Notes under the pieces: model-generated
The model's input: only the letters and a program-made list of their open reading frames with translations
Told to the model about the DNA's origin: nothing
Database searches by the model: none
Translations under genes and position numbers: made by a program
Origin: Sepioteuthis lessoniana
Taxonomy: Eukaryota; Mollusca; Cephalopoda; Myopsida; Loliginidae
Direction: 5' to 3'
Length of the DNA: 64,000 nt
NCBI GenBank assembly: GCA_963585895.1
Contig: OY757939.1
Span: forward strand, 53,332,621 to 53,396,620
In this document: in pieces, positions 1-9,253 of the stretch
Position numbering within the stretch: the first letter of the stretch is position 1
Layout of the letters: each line of letters starts with the position of its first letter

Positions 1-129
1 TACCTTGATAAGCAATCTACGTAGGAGAAGGACAAATGAATGTAAAATCATGAGTCAGTGCCAGTTCCAAGCATGAAAAACGATGGAGAAAATTTGATCA
101 TGTGATGGAGATATGAGAGTAAAAGAAAA

Positions 130-400
130 AGACTAATAGGTTCAATTCTCAAATGAGAGCCCTATACTTCTGGCCTTGTGTCAAACTTAAACCATCTTAG
201 TAAATGACCAGAGTGCCTCGTGTGGTGTTAAGATGAACTAGCTTGGCAAACAGGCCATTGTTAGTGAGTTCGTTTCTCATTAGGAGCCTTGTGCCAAACT
301 TAGCGACGCTTAGTAAATAACCAGGCTGCCTTGTGATTTAATAGCAATGTAGACGAGTAAATTCCTGTTAGTGAGTTCGATTCTCACTGGGAGCACCATA
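130..400 (+). repeat. Tandem tRNA-derived SINE-like units (about 2.5 copies)
   Basis: Three B-box-like motifs recur about 107-130 bp apart: GGTTCAATTCTC near 138, GTTCGTTTCTC at 268 and GTTCGATTCTC at 375. Each is followed by a GGAGC-type segment. Between them the same body recurs: CTTGTG.CAAACTTA, then TTAGTAAAT.ACCAG, then TGCCT.GTG. This is the pattern of a short tRNA-derived SINE arranged head to tail. The A box is poorly kept, so none of the units is likely to be an active Pol III gene. It resembles SINE-D (51,671-51,798) around the B box. Confidence 0.5.
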
Positions 401-474
401 CTTTTGTCAATACTTTTCATCAGACACGTTTTAATTTAATTAAAGTTGTGCCTCTTGGTGTATGTACGCTATCG

Positions 475-690
475 CCCATAAATAAGTACACCGAACTTTT
501 TTTAAATAAAAAGTTTAATTCATTCTAAACCAAATATAGCAAGATTTTATTATTTCTGGTGGAATATTATGCATACAAAACGGATATTTTAGTTATTATT
601 TATTCTCTGAGCTCTACAATATTAGAACTGTAATCAAAAATATTTATATGTTGTAAAGAATTTATGAAGTTATATTCAAAATTCTTGATT
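475..690. repeat. Repeat X, copy 1 (uninterrupted)
   Basis: An AT-rich segment with the landmarks ATAAGTACACC, TTCATTCTAAACCAAATA, TTTTATTATTTCTGG and ATTATGCATACAAAACGG. A second copy starts at 1,249 with the same landmarks in the same order but is split by a LINE. The two copies act as empty and filled sites. Landmarks AAGTACACC and TTCTAAACCAAA recur weakly near 4,945-5,000, and a related pattern near 49,610. Family unknown. Confidence 0.6.
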
Positions 691-695
691 GAATC

Positions 696-1040
696 TACTT
701 ACCCCATCCTTCTGCCACGGACAAGATTTAGTAATTTACGAAGCTCTTTGCTTCGATGTGGCACAAGGCCGAATGAATGGGGGGCCCAATGAGACGGACA
801 AGATTTAACACAAAATCATTTCTTGGCGAATTACAACTGATTTAAATACGAAGTTTTCCTTCTCGTTGACCGATTCCCATGCCAAGGTTAAAAAGTTCAA
901 TCTGCACTATTTACCCACAGCTGAAGAGAGAATATTTAGATTCATCCCTTTCCTAAGAGTATTAGCACAATGCGAAAGGCAAACAGACTCCTCCAGGATT
1001 TGAACTCGGGTCGCTGCGACGATAACAATTACACTACGAG
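696..1040 (-). mobile_element. SINE-B copy, split by a SINE-D fragment
   Basis: Minus-strand member of the commonest SINE here (SINE-B). Read on the plus strand it runs tail first: ACCCCATCC..CTGCCAC, then a body with TTTACCCACAGCTG and CCTTTCCTAAGAGTATTAG, then GGATTTGAACTCGGGTCGC (the B box reversed) and TTACACTACGAG. A 65-bp SINE-D piece at 731-795 interrupts it. Confidence 0.7.
731..795 (-). mobile_element. 5'-truncated SINE-D with 12-bp target-site duplication
   Basis: The 65-bp insert starts GTAATTTACGAAGC and matches the tail half of the SINE in the GATA array at 51,671. GGACAAGATTTA lies directly on both sides (719-730 and 796-807) and is a perfect 12-bp target-site duplication. This gives the order of events: SINE-B first, SINE-D later. 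Confidence 0.8.
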
Positions 1041-1248
1041 TAAGTACCTTTTCAAATGACTTTTTTTTTTCTTTCGAGGTCTTTTTCTTCTAGAAGTTTT
1101 CATTGTTAATTTCTATTTCTGTTTGAAAATCTTGGGAATCAGCAGCAACAAAAAGAACAAATAAAATCAAACAAAATATTTAAAAAAAAAAAAAAGAAAA
1201 AAAAAGAAAAAGAAAGAAGAGTCTCGAAAGAAAAAAGTGAATTTTGTA
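1041..1248. other. A-rich/T-rich low-complexity spacer
   Basis: Homopurine-rich and poly-A stretches (1,170-1,220) and T-rich DNA. No gene or repeat family is recognised. Confidence 0.5.
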
Positions 1249-1337
1249 AAATAAGTACACCTAACATTTTTAAAAAATAAAAAGTTCACTTCATTCTAAA
1301 CCAAATAAAGCAAAATTTTATTATTTCTGGGGGAATA

Positions 1338-2446
1338 AAAAGCCTACGAGCGACATTAATATTTGTCGACTTTAACAAGGTCTTCGATTCCATTCACAGA
1401 GGAAAGATGGAACAAATCCTACTAGCGTACGGCATACCTAAAGAAACCGTAGCGGCAATAACGATTCTCTATAGAAACACTAAAGTAAAAGTACGATCAC
1501 CAGATGAAGACACAGAATCCTTCGACATTGTAGAAGGAGTACTACAAGGGGACACGCTAGCTCCATACCTCTTTATCATTTGTCTAGACTACGTACTTAG
1601 AACATCGATTGACAAAATCAGAGAGAACGGCTTCGAGCTGACAAAGAAGCTTTGCTTCTTGTACCCCGCAAAAACAATTACCGACGCCGACTACGCCGAT
1701 GACATAGCGATACTGGCAAATACACCCGACCAAGCCGAAACACTACTGCATAGTTTGGAACGAGCAGCCGCAGGCATAGGCCTCTATGTCAATGCACACA
1801 AAACGGAATATAAATGCTTTAATCAAACGGGGGACATCTCCACTCTAGACGGAACCCCTCTTAAACTAGTAGACAAATTCACTTACCTAGGAAGCAGCGT
1901 CGCATCAACCGAAAAGGACATCGACACGAGGTTAACGAAAGCATGGTCAGCTATCAATAGGCTATCGATTATATGGAAATCAGACCTAACCGATAAAATG
2001 AAACGCAATTTCTTCTAGGCAGCAGTCACATCGATACTGCTATATGGATGCACTACATGGACTACGGCTGGAGAAAAAGCAAGACGGCAATTACACAAGA
2101 ATGCTGCGAGCAATCTTGAACAAGTCCTGGCGGCAACACCCCACAAGACACCAACTGTACGGCCACCTGCCTCCTATCACGAAAACTATCCTAGTCAGAT
2201 GAACCAGACATGCAGGACACTGCTGGAGAAGCAGGGACGAACTCATAAGTGATGTACTCTTATGGACCCCCACACATGGCCGAGCAAAAGCAGGACGACC
2301 AGCACGAACATACATTCAGCAACTATGTGAGGATACAGGATGTTGTCATGAAGACCTGCCAAAAGCGATGAACGATAGGGAAAAGTGGCGAGAGAGGGTC
2401 AGGGATATCCGTGCTGGCGGCACGACATGATGATGATGATGATTAT
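1338..2446 (+). mobile_element. LINE family 1, 5'-truncated copy with RT domain
   Basis: The longest LINE family 1 copy in the window. It starts within the reverse transcriptase (LIFVDFNKVFDSIHRGK), runs through the YADD core and thumb, and ends with the C-terminal segment and an (ATG)n tail at about 2,428-2,446. Simple-repeat 3' tails of this type are usual for RTE-like LINEs, but the clade is not resolved. Compared with the copy at 50,081, a CAG-to-TAG change stops the ORF at 2,016-2,018, and about a dozen bases are missing near 2,063 where the other copies read CTAACTAAATGG. It is therefore a dead copy. Its insertion site is defined by repeat X copy 1. Confidence 0.85.
1407..2018 (+). CDS. 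LINE reverse transcriptase fragment (family 1)
   Basis: A 203-residue open frame of a non-LTR reverse transcriptase. Homology continues in frame upstream of this ATG to about 1,338, so the ATG is internal and the true start is lost. Visible motifs are GVLQGDTLAPYLF at residues 44-56 (RT block 4), ADYADDIAIL at 94-103 (catalytic block with two aspartates), GLYVNAHKTEY at 125-135, and KFTYLGSSV at 157-165. The frame ends at a TAG inside the thumb; other copies continue with QAVVVSILLYGCTTWTLTK. Upstream endonuclease and ORF1 are absent. It is a fragment of a mobile element, not a host gene. Confidence 0.85.
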   Translation: MEQILLAYGIPKETVAAITILYRNTKVKVRSPDEDTESFDIVEGVLQGDTLAPYLFIICLDYVLRTSIDKIRENGFELTKKLCFLYPAKTITDADYADDIAILANTPDQAETLLHSLERAAAGIGLYVNAHKTEYKCFNQTGDISTLDGTPLKLVDKFTYLGSSVASTEKDIDTRLTKAWSAINRLSIIWKSDLTDKMKRNFF

Positions 2447-2764
2447 GCATACAAAACGGATATTTTTAGTTATTATCAATTCACCAAACTCTACAACATT
2501 AGAACTGTAATCAAAAATATGAATATGCTGGAAAGAATTAATGAAGTCATAGGCAAAATTCTTCATTACATCTACTTACCCCACCCTTCTGTCACAGACA
2601 AGATATAATACAAGCTTTTGTGAGTAAAAATTGTTCATCTTGATTTTTAGAAAAATTAAATTAAATTAAATAAACTTTTTTATGTCGGTAGTTCGATTTG
2701 CAATTAGACTAATTTTATTGGTTCGCGTAAATACCAAGTTAGATAAGAACACTATTGCAACTGA

Positions 2765-2766
<2 letters not shown>

Positions 2767-2854
<88 letters not shown>
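2767..2854. repeat. (TA)n(TG)n microsatellite
   Basis: About 30 TA units followed by about 14 TG units. Open frames across it encode only IYIYIY or HTHTHT peptides and are artefacts. Confidence 0.95.
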
Positions 2855-2856
<2 letters not shown>

Positions 2857-2878
2857 TTAGGCAGCATTTCTTCGTTAA

Positions 2879-3134
2879 TGCAAATTTCATTAAACATAAT
2901 AGACATCTTATGTCTACACATTTTCTTTTGGATCCGTTCGAATTCCCGTATTACTTTTATCGTATTCGGGGGGAATTGATTTATGTATTGTCCATACAAC
3001 TATTGTACATACAACTATGGACAATACCTAAATCAATTCCCCCCCGAATACGATAAAAGTAATACGGGAATTCGAACGGATCCAAAAGAAAATGTGTAGG
3101 CATAAAATGTCTATTATGTTTAATGAAATTTGCA
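2879..3134. repeat. Near-perfect 256-bp palindrome (foldback/MITE-like)
   Basis: Arms 2,879-2,996 and 3,016-3,134 are inverted copies of about 118 bp with only about three substitutions and one G-run length difference (about 97% identity). The spacer is 19 bp. Arm landmarks are TGCAAATTTCATTAAACAT, GGATCCGTTCGAATTCCCG and CGTATTCGGGGGG. The right arm abuts a (TA)n run. The high identity suggests a young inverted duplication or recent conversion. It could be a palindromic MITE; no clear target-site duplication is visible. Confidence 0.85.
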
Positions 3135-3158
3135 TATATATATATATATATATATATC

Positions 3159-3525
3159 ATCATCTTCACCAAGTTCCGCAACTAGTACGGACTTCCCAAT
3201 CTCACAATTCGCCCTATCATTCATCGCTTCCGATAGGTCTCTTAGACAGCATCCAGTGTCTGCAGGGAACTGATGTATATATTTACCCAACCCCTCCACA
3301 CGAGCAGCATGCGACTCAAGATCAATTTTTCAAGCAGAGTTTAACAGGTTGAGCAGCCATGTCTGTTTCCTAATATGATAACCATTACATCCCGGACGCA
3401 CTGAAATGCTGTAAGTCTTTACTGGTCGACCAACACTGGTGTGTGTGTCTATGCGTAGTAGTCCATAAGAGAAGGTCGCTTCTGGGTCTATCTTTATTAT
3501 CTCAGCAGTGCCTAACTTGTCTCGT
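3159..3525 (-). mobile_element. LINE family 1 3' fragment, split by SINE-B
   Basis: Diverged minus-strand 3' end: a segment near 3,211-3,270 (CATTCATCGCTTCCGATAGG, ACAGCATCCAGTGTCTGCA) and a second near 3,420-3,520 (CTGGTCGACCAACACTGG, TAGTCCATAAGAGAAGGTCG, CTCAGCAGTGCC) match the family in order. A partial SINE-B lies between them. Confidence 0.65.
3278..3405 (-). mobile_element. SINE-B fragment inside LINE
   Basis: Contains the SINE-B tail (TTTACCCAACCCCTCC, GATCAATTTTTCAAGCAGAG, TTTAACAGGTT) and ends in a head remnant (AACCATTACATC). The internal body is shortened. Confidence 0.6.
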
Positions 3526-3850
3526 TATGTAATTCGGTTTTGCAGTTAGAATGCCAAAATTTACAGGATAAAAATTGTTGAAAAAAAAAAAATTAAAATT
3601 AAAAAAAAAAATTAACCAACATTCCGAACAAAAAGGTAAGGACAGTTTACAATTTTCTTTCTGGTCATTTTTCTTTGACGCGGGATCTATAGATTCTTTT
3701 AGAACCTTTTCAAAAAAATATTAGAATATTATTTTCTTTTTTTGTATTTATTTATTTATTTTTTTCTTGCCGGCGAGTAAAAATAAATGTCGCAAATGTG
3801 GACCAACACTACAAAAACTGCCAAAAGTTTTATTATTTAGAGTTTGAGTA
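3526..3850. other. Unassigned A/T-rich spacer
   Basis: Poly-A and poly-T runs with no recognisable gene or repeat. Confidence 0.4.
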
Positions 3851-3879
3851 CTTTCGACTATGGTTGGTCATTATCAAGG
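3851..3879 (-). other. Stem-GAAA motif (site 1 of 3)
   Basis: On the minus strand: CTTGATAAT, then GAC, a short loop, GTC, then GAAAG. It has the same layout as the motifs at 40,360-40,392 and 56,405-56,439. It resembles a hammerhead core with one extra base before stem II and imperfect core bases, so it is not called a ribozyme. Confidence 0.35.
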
Positions 3880-3892
3880 ATATGAGTGTTTG

Positions 3893-3962
3893 TATTTAGC
3901 CACCCCTCTGCCACAGGCAGGGTGTGGCGCAAGGTCAATTTTTAAGCGGAGTAAAGTCAGTA
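3893..3962 (-). mobile_element. SINE-B tail fragment
   Basis: CCACCCCTCTGCCACAGGC and CAAGGTCAATTTTTAAGCGG match the 3' region of SINE-B. The rest is lost or diverged. Confidence 0.55.
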
Positions 3963-4050
3963 TGTATTCTATGTTTATCTTTGCCTCCCACCAGACAGTA
4001 TTTGATACAAGGTCTTTTTATAGAAGGTTATTTTAGGAAAAGGGTGGTCA

Positions 4051-4072
4051 GGTACGAGCCGAGACTCGTACC
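4051..4072. other. 8-bp perfect hairpin
   Basis: GGTACGAG and CTCGTACC flank the loop CCGAGA. On the minus strand this overlaps a B-box-like string, so it may be the T-arm remnant of a tRNA-derived SINE. Confidence 0.4.
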
Positions 4073-4339
4073 CAGTTGGATTATGCTGGTCACAGGCTCA
4101 CTTAGTGCAATGTGGGCCAGATGACTCTGCTGGACTTAGACACACTAGATGTAACGTGAGTCCGGCGCGTATGCCTGTTCATAACTTAAACTAAACCAGA
4201 AGGTCCAGTGTTATGCGTTGTTTTTCAATGGTTGTTCGCCCAACCGAAAGTGGCCCGACTAGAGCCGACGGCCATTCGGCTTCTAGTCTATCATTGACCT
4301 TGATCCGGCACGAATGCCAAGAGGCCCAACTAAAAAGCT

Positions 4340-4523
4340 GCGTAAATTTGTATTCAGAGTTTTCTTTCACCAAGAGTGGTTGGCTAACCAAACCAAAAAG
4401 TTCAATCTGCCTTACTATTTTCCCGTATCTAGGAGAAGAGATGAAATCATGCCTTTTTCTAAGGGTATTAGTGCGCAGTGAAATACTAACAGCTTCGTAC
4501 AGGATTTGAACCCAGGTCACTGA
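4340..4523 (-). mobile_element. SINE-B copy
   Basis: Minus-strand SINE-B with ATTCAGAGTTTTCTTTCACC, GGGTATTAGTGCGCAGTGAA and GGATTTGAACCCAGGTCAC (reversed B box). Confidence 0.6.
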
Positions 4524-4717
4524 TTTAAGGAGATGAGTATTGTGGGGTTGTCGTTTATTAAGATTAGTCTAGTTAAGGATAAGGCAAGAAATTTGGAATG
4601 CCCAGTGAGATTCGATTTTAACCTCATATCTGAAAGCCTCTAAATTAAACTTTTGGCCTCCTTGGATCAAATTTGACTTTGTGGAGGGTTTGATAAATAA
4701 CCTGATTGTCTGGATTT

Positions 4718-4898
4718 GGTTTTATTTCTTTATTTAATGGCATGGAAGCTTATTTAAAGCCAAAGCTATGCTTGTAGAGAATAATGGGAGTTCATGCCTT
4801 TTCCGAAAGCAAACGTAACATCACAACGAGAGTTCGAACTCGCTTACAGCAATGTCACACTCCAGCACGTTAGCAATTAAGCCACGGGGGTTTCTCCT
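4718..4898 (-). mobile_element. SINE-A copy
   Basis: Minus-strand SINE-A. The tail reads TTTAATGGCATGG and the body GGGAGTTCATGCCTTTTCCG. The head has AGTTCGAACTCGCTTAC (reversed B box) and the remnant A box TTAGCAATTAAGCCACG. Confidence 0.65.
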
Positions 4899-5196
4899 GA
4901 CCCTCTAATTCCGTGGTGAATTAACCTTCAGTATCGTTCATAATTAAGTACACCCTTACCATTTTTTTTTAACTAAAGGTATACTTCTAAACCAAAGAAC
5001 GACTTGAAAATTTTGAAAATCATAACAAAACGACAGTATCCCTTTAAAACCTAAAACTCAAAACCTCCAAAATTATTTTAAAAATAAAATTTGGACAGCA
5101 ATTATTTGTGCCATGAAACGTATAATACCTGTCCTCTGAAATGCAAATAATATTAGCCAAACGCAAGAATTTTTTATGAATAAGAAGCGCTTATCG

Positions 5197-5262
5197 ATTG
5201 GTTGGTTGGCTTTTATAGCATGTCAACCCTTGTGGGTTATTTAATGTCAAATCCTGTTTATA
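5197..5262 (-). mobile_element. SINE-A/repeat E tail fragment
   Basis: GGTTGGCTTTTATAGCATG, TCAACCCTTGTGGGTTATTT and AATGTCAAATCCTG are the reversed 3' tail shared by SINE-A and repeat E. A (TA)n run follows. Confidence 0.6.
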
Positions 5263-5281
5263 TATATATATATATATACTT

Positions 5282-5668
5282 AACGGCTGGAGAAGAAGCT
5301 AGACGGCAATTACACAAGAATGCTGCGAGCAATCTTGAACAAGTCCTGGCGGCAATACTCCACAAGACACCAACTGTACGGCCACCTGCCTCCTATCACG
5401 AAAACTATTCAAGTTAGACGAACCAGAAATGCTGGACACTGCTGGAGAAGCAGGGATGAACTCATAAGTGATGTACTCTTATGGACCCCCACACATGGCC
5501 GAGCAAAAGCAGGACGACCTGCACGAATATACATTCAGCAACTATGTGAGGATACGGGATGTTGTCCAGAAGACCTGCCAGAGGCGATGAACGATAGGGA
5601 AAAGTGGTGAGAGAGGGTCAGGGATATCCGTGCTACCAGCACGACATGATGATGATGATGACGATGAC
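5282..5668 (+). mobile_element. LINE family 1 3' end
   Basis: A 5'-truncated copy that starts in the thumb region and ends in (ATG)n at about 5,647-5,668. It is close in sequence to the copy at 1,338-2,446 (shared TGCTGCGAGCAATCTTGAAC). Confidence 0.85.
5320..5610 (+). CDS. LINE family 1 C-terminal peptide (fragment)
   Basis: A 96-residue frame covering the C-terminal region of the LINE polyprotein: MLRAILNKSWRQYSTRHQLY, then HLPPITKTIQVRRTR, CWRSRDELISDVLLWTPTHG, RAKAGRPARIYIQQLCEDTG and LPEAMNDREKW. It gives the best view of this domain in the window because no stop interrupts it until TGG-to-TGA after EKW, where other copies read W-R-E-R. The 5' part of the ORF is absent. Confidence 0.75.
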   Translation: MLRAILNKSWRQYSTRHQLYGHLPPITKTIQVRRTRNAGHCWRSRDELISDVLLWTPTHGRAKAGRPARIYIQQLCEDTGCCPEDLPEAMNDREKW

Positions 5669-5699
5669 TAATTCATTATCTACCAGCATTCACGGTGAC

Positions 5700-6905
5700 A
5701 ATAAATAATTTGTAGGTAACATTCTAAACAAGCCAAAGCTTATTTGTATGCGCACAGTTAAATGATTTCAAGTATTACTATCAAACACTAGTATTTTTTT
5801 ATTTGCAAACAGTTGAATGGTCTCAACTATTGCTATGTGATACTAACAATTCAACATCAGTCGTTTGCTTGCACACAGTTGAATGGTTTGTAAACGAATA
5901 ATTTGTTGGTAACATTTCAAACAAACCAGATCTAAATTGTTAGCACACAATTGAGTAGTTTCAAGTATTCATATCTAACACAAATAATTCTATTTAGTAT
6001 TAATCATTTGTTCGCAAAAAAAAAAAAAATTAAAATTAAAAAAATAAAATAAAATGAAATTCAGTTTCTTCCAGGCAACGGTTGTATCGATACTACTATA
6101 TGGATGCACTACTTGGACGCTAACTAAATGGCTGAAGAAGAAACTAGACGGCAATTACACAAGATTGTTGAGAGCAATATTGAACTAGTCCTGGAGACAA
6201 CACCCCACAAGACACCAACTATACGGCCACCTGCCTCCCATCACGAAAACTATACAAGTTAGACGAACCAGGCACGCAGGACACTGCTGGAGAACCAAGG
6301 ACGAACTCATCAGTGATGTACTCCTACGGACCCCCGCATATGGCCAAGCAAAAGCAGGACGACCAGCTAGAACATACATACAGCAGCTATGTGAAGATAC
6401 GGGATGTAACCCTGAAGACATGCCAAAAGCGATGAATGATAGGGAGAAGTGGAGAGAGAGGGTCTGGGATATCCGTGCTGGCGGCACGACATGATGATGA
6501 TGATGATGATTGCTATTTAACACTAATAATTCTATTTAACATTACAAATCAGTTTGCACAAAGTTAAATAGTTTCAAAAACCACCCTGTAACTCTAATAA
6601 TTCAATTTAACATCCGTTATTAATTTTCACGCTGTTAAATGCTTAAACAGTTCTCTTTGACCCATAGATGGGGCGCTAACAGGTACTACTACTCCGAGTG
6701 GACCTGGAAGTAATGGCAATGAAGGGGTACTCCACATCCCCCAGAGCTCTAGAAGTGCAACCTCACCATCAGATAGTTTAGAGTCATATCTTGGACACTC
6801 GTTGGGGTTAGATACTCCTCTGCAGAGGTGTAGTCGGCGTATTCCATCACCCCAGCCTATTAGGCTGGAAGCTCTTATCAGCGTTGGTGAAGTCACAGTC
6901 ATGGA
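5700..6905 (-). repeat. Repeat E copy, split by a LINE
   Basis: The minisatellite-like body of repeat E (about 70-bp units with GCACACAGTTGAATGGTTT and AATTCTATTTA) fills 5,735-6,010 and 6,530-6,640. The conserved head lies at 6,655-6,900 in reverse: GACCCATAGATGGGG, GTGGACCTGGAAGTAATGGC, CCATCAGATAGTTTAG. A LINE family 1 piece (6,050-6,510) separates the two parts. Confidence 0.65.
6050..6510 (+). mobile_element. LINE family 1 3' end
   Basis: Starts at AGTTTCTTCCAGGCAACGG (thumb), continues through the C-terminal region and ends in (ATG)n near 6,490-6,510. A frame-breaking TAG sits near 6,187 and the copy is 5'-truncated. Confidence 0.85.
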
Positions 6906-7001
6906 TGGATTGATACAACGAATTAGTGAATAAGTTCAACTAACTCGGTAGCAGTATCTCATCAACTGAAAATGACATCAATAAGCGACTAGTAAAAGTT
7001 T

Positions 7002-7561
7002 GGTGTAATGGTTATCGTTGTAGGAAATGGACACGGCGACACGAGTTTAAACCCTGGGCGAGACTGATTTCATTTCACATAGTACTAATACCCTTGGGAA
7101 CGGTATGAATCCAATTATTCTCCCTCCAGCTATGGGTAAATAGTAGGGCAGACTGGGTTCTTCAGCCTTGGTGAGGCAACTAATCTAGGAGAAGAAAAAC
7201 TCTGAATTCAAACCTGCTAAACTCCGCTTAAAATATTGACCTTGTGTCATATCCTGTCCGAGTGGAGGGGTTGGTAAATATGTTGGAGGTGACCGTGGTG
7301 TAATGGTTATCGTCGTATAAAATGGACACAGCGACACAAGTTCAAAATCTGGATGAGGCTGATTGCATTTCACATAGCACTAATACCCTTGGGAAAGGTA
7401 TGAATCCAATTATTCTCCCTCCAGCTATGGGTAAATTGTAGGGCAGACTGATTTTTTCAGCCTTAGTGAGGCAACTAGTCTAGGAGAAGGAAAACTCTGA
7501 ATTCAAACCTGTTAAACACCGCTTAAAAAATTCACCTTGAGCAGAGGGGTTGGTAAATATG
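7002..7561 (+). mobile_element. Tandem pair of SINE-B in a LINE
   Basis: Two SINE-B units head to tail. Each starts near GTGTAATGGTTATCG (A box; 7,003 and 7,293), has a B-box region (ACGAGTTTAAACCC or ACAAGTTCAAAATC) and the body CCCTTGGGAAMGGTATGAAT plus CCAGCTATGGGTAAAT, and ends GAGGGGTTGGTAAATAT. Flanks GTAAAAGTTT (6,992-7,001) and GTAAAAGCTT (7,562-7,571) look like one target-site duplication, so the pair probably inserted as a dimer or by a second insertion in its tail. Confidence 0.75.
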
Positions 7562-7792
7562 GTAAAAGCTTGAACTGCTATCGATAGACTGTCGATTATA
7601 TGGAAATCAAACTTATCCGATCAAATAAAACGTAATTTTTTTTTTCAATCAGTAATCGTATCGATTCTACTATATATGGATGTACTACTTGGACGCTGAC
7701 TAAGCGTATAGGAAAAAGCTAGACGGGAATTGCACAAAAATGCAAACGAGTCATATTGAACAAATCCTTGAAGCAACTTCCTACAAAGCAGC

Positions 7793-8037
7793 GGAGGTGT
7801 CTTCGTAGTGTAATGGTTAAAGCGATGGACTGCGGAATCGTAGTAAGCGAGTTCGAACTCCAGTCGCGCTATTACGTTCACTTTCTGGCAAATACCCTTG
7901 GGAAAGGTATGAACCTCCTTATCCTTCCAGCTATGGGTTAAATAGTACCACTACTGTTCTTCTAAGAGAATGGCTTTGGCATTAAATAACCTACAAGGGT
8001 TGATATGCCATTAAACAAAGAAACCAAAGAAATCAAA
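7793..8037 (+). mobile_element. Full-length SINE-A with 13-bp target-site duplication
   Basis: This is the reference SINE-A, about 245 bp. The tRNA-like head has A box TAGTGTAATGGTTAAAG and B box GAGTTCGAACTCC. The body reads GGGAAAGGTATGAACC and CCAGCTATGGGTTAAATAG. The tail is GGCATTAAATAACC, then GGTTGATATGCCATTAAAC, then AAACCAAAG. CCTACAAAGCAGC (7,780-7,792) and CCTACAAACCAGC (8,038-8,050) are the target-site duplication with one mismatch. Confidence 0.85.
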
Positions 8038-8346
8038 CCTACAAACCAGCAGATGTACGGCCACCTACCCCCTATCTCTAAAACCATCAAAATAAGATGG
8101 ACAAGACATGCGGAACACTGTTGAAGAAAGAACGAACTCATAAGCAAAGTTCATAGACCCCTTCACACGGACATGCAAGTGTTGGACGACCAACAAGAAC
8201 CTATTTACAACAGCTCTGTGCGGACACAGGATATAGTCTGAAGGACTTGGCAAGAGCAATGGATGATAGAGACGAATGGTGAGAGAGAGAGAGTCAGGGA
8301 AATCCGTGCTAGCAGCATATATATATCCGTGCTAGCACCCCATCTA

Positions 8347-8663
8347 CAAACTACTGGTCTGGCCTCGGCGGGCCCCGAAAGTCAACCTTCCCGTTCGGAC
8401 GCAGGAACTGAACTCACTGCTTTTTCCCAAATCCCCCAAAATCCTCAGCCCACGCTTCCGGTGCATGACGTCATTCACACCTCCTAGTTCCATTTTCTAT
8501 CTGGGGCTTTATTTTGACATTTGTGAATGACGCATCCTCCCCGCGCGCGCGTGAACACCTTGTTTGCACCTAACTAACCCATGCATTGAGCCGAAAGGTT
8601 CTCACCCTAACTAAACCAAAATGCAAGATATACAAAACGAAATCCCTCCACAATTATATTACA
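8347..8663 (-). mobile_element. Partial LTR (same family as 43,655-44,193)
   Basis: The minus strand matches the first ~320 bp of the likely solo LTR at 43.7 kb over its whole length, from the TGTAATATAATTG end. The other half is absent. It is an old, incomplete LTR fossil; the superfamily is not determined. Confidence 0.55.
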
Positions 8664-8699
8664 TACATATTTTGTGTGCAAAACTACTCCTATGATAAT

Positions 8700-8700
8700 G

Positions 8701-8738
<38 letters not shown>

Positions 8739-8870
8739 CAATATATTATTGAATATATAATTTTATATATAATGTATATATAATGTCATATATATTACAT
8801 GATTATATATAATATTATTACATATATTATATATAAGATATATACATACATATATCATAATATTATAATA

Positions 8871-8951
<81 letters not shown>

Positions 8952-8960
8952 AATATTTTA
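8700..8960. repeat. TA-rich microsatellite block
   Basis: Repeated (TA)n runs at 8,704-8,734, 8,872-8,912 and 8,919-8,947, with degenerate ATATAAT spacers. Confidence 0.9.
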
Positions 8961-9018
8961 TTATAATATGAAATGTATATGATATATAATAGTTTTTACC
9001 GTTATATTATAATAATAT

Positions 9019-9253
9019 ACCGGCCCATTGTCTTGTTGGTAGAATGTTTGCCAATCCCAAGTCGTGTCATACCAAAGACTCAAAAATGGTACTTGATACG
9101 CCATTGCTTAACACTCAGCATTATAAGGTAGGGATAGAGGGTAAGTGGAGCAATCCAGGGAATGGCGTTAGCACTCTTCCCTACACCTCAGTGTAGTAGC
9201 TATTGAAAAGGGAACTTTCGGGTCGATTTCGATTACTGTCACCAACTTTACTA
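9019..9253 (+). mobile_element. SINE-C copy
   Basis: SINE-C family: CCGGCCCATTGTCTTGTTGG and TAGAATGTTTGCCAAT (A-box region), a damaged B box, then GTCATACCAAAGACTC, ATGGTACTTGATACG, GCTTAACACTCAGCATTATA, CAGTGTAGTAGCTATTGAAA and ACCAACTTTACT. A (TA)n run follows. Confidence 0.75.

Larger units (their letters stand above)
1249..2610. repeat. Repeat X, copy 2, split by a LINE
   Basis: The left part (1,249-1,337) and right part (from about 2,444) align with copy 1 at 475-690. The intervening 1.1 kb is LINE family 1. The right part continues with ACAAAACGGATATTTTTAG and ATTAGAACTGTAATCAAAAA, then passes into a SINE-B tail (CTTACCCCACCCTTCTG). Confidence 0.65.
6932..8325 (+). mobile_element. LINE family 1 copy broken by three SINE insertions
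   Basis: LINE pieces lie in order at 6,932-7,001 (GGTAGCAGTATCTCATCAAC), 7,562-7,792 (CGATAGACTGTCGATTATAT to CTACAAAGCAGC) and 8,051-8,325 (GATGTACGGCCACCTACC to AATCCGTGCTAGCAGC). A SINE-B pair and one SINE-A fill the gaps, both with target-site duplications. It is more diverged than the copies at 1.3 and 50 kb, so older. Confidence 0.8.

Noticed and set aside
2666-3056. Open frames across the TA/TG microsatellite and palindrome
   Set aside because: They encode low-complexity IYIY or HTHT peptides and arm sequence read on both strands. No gene.
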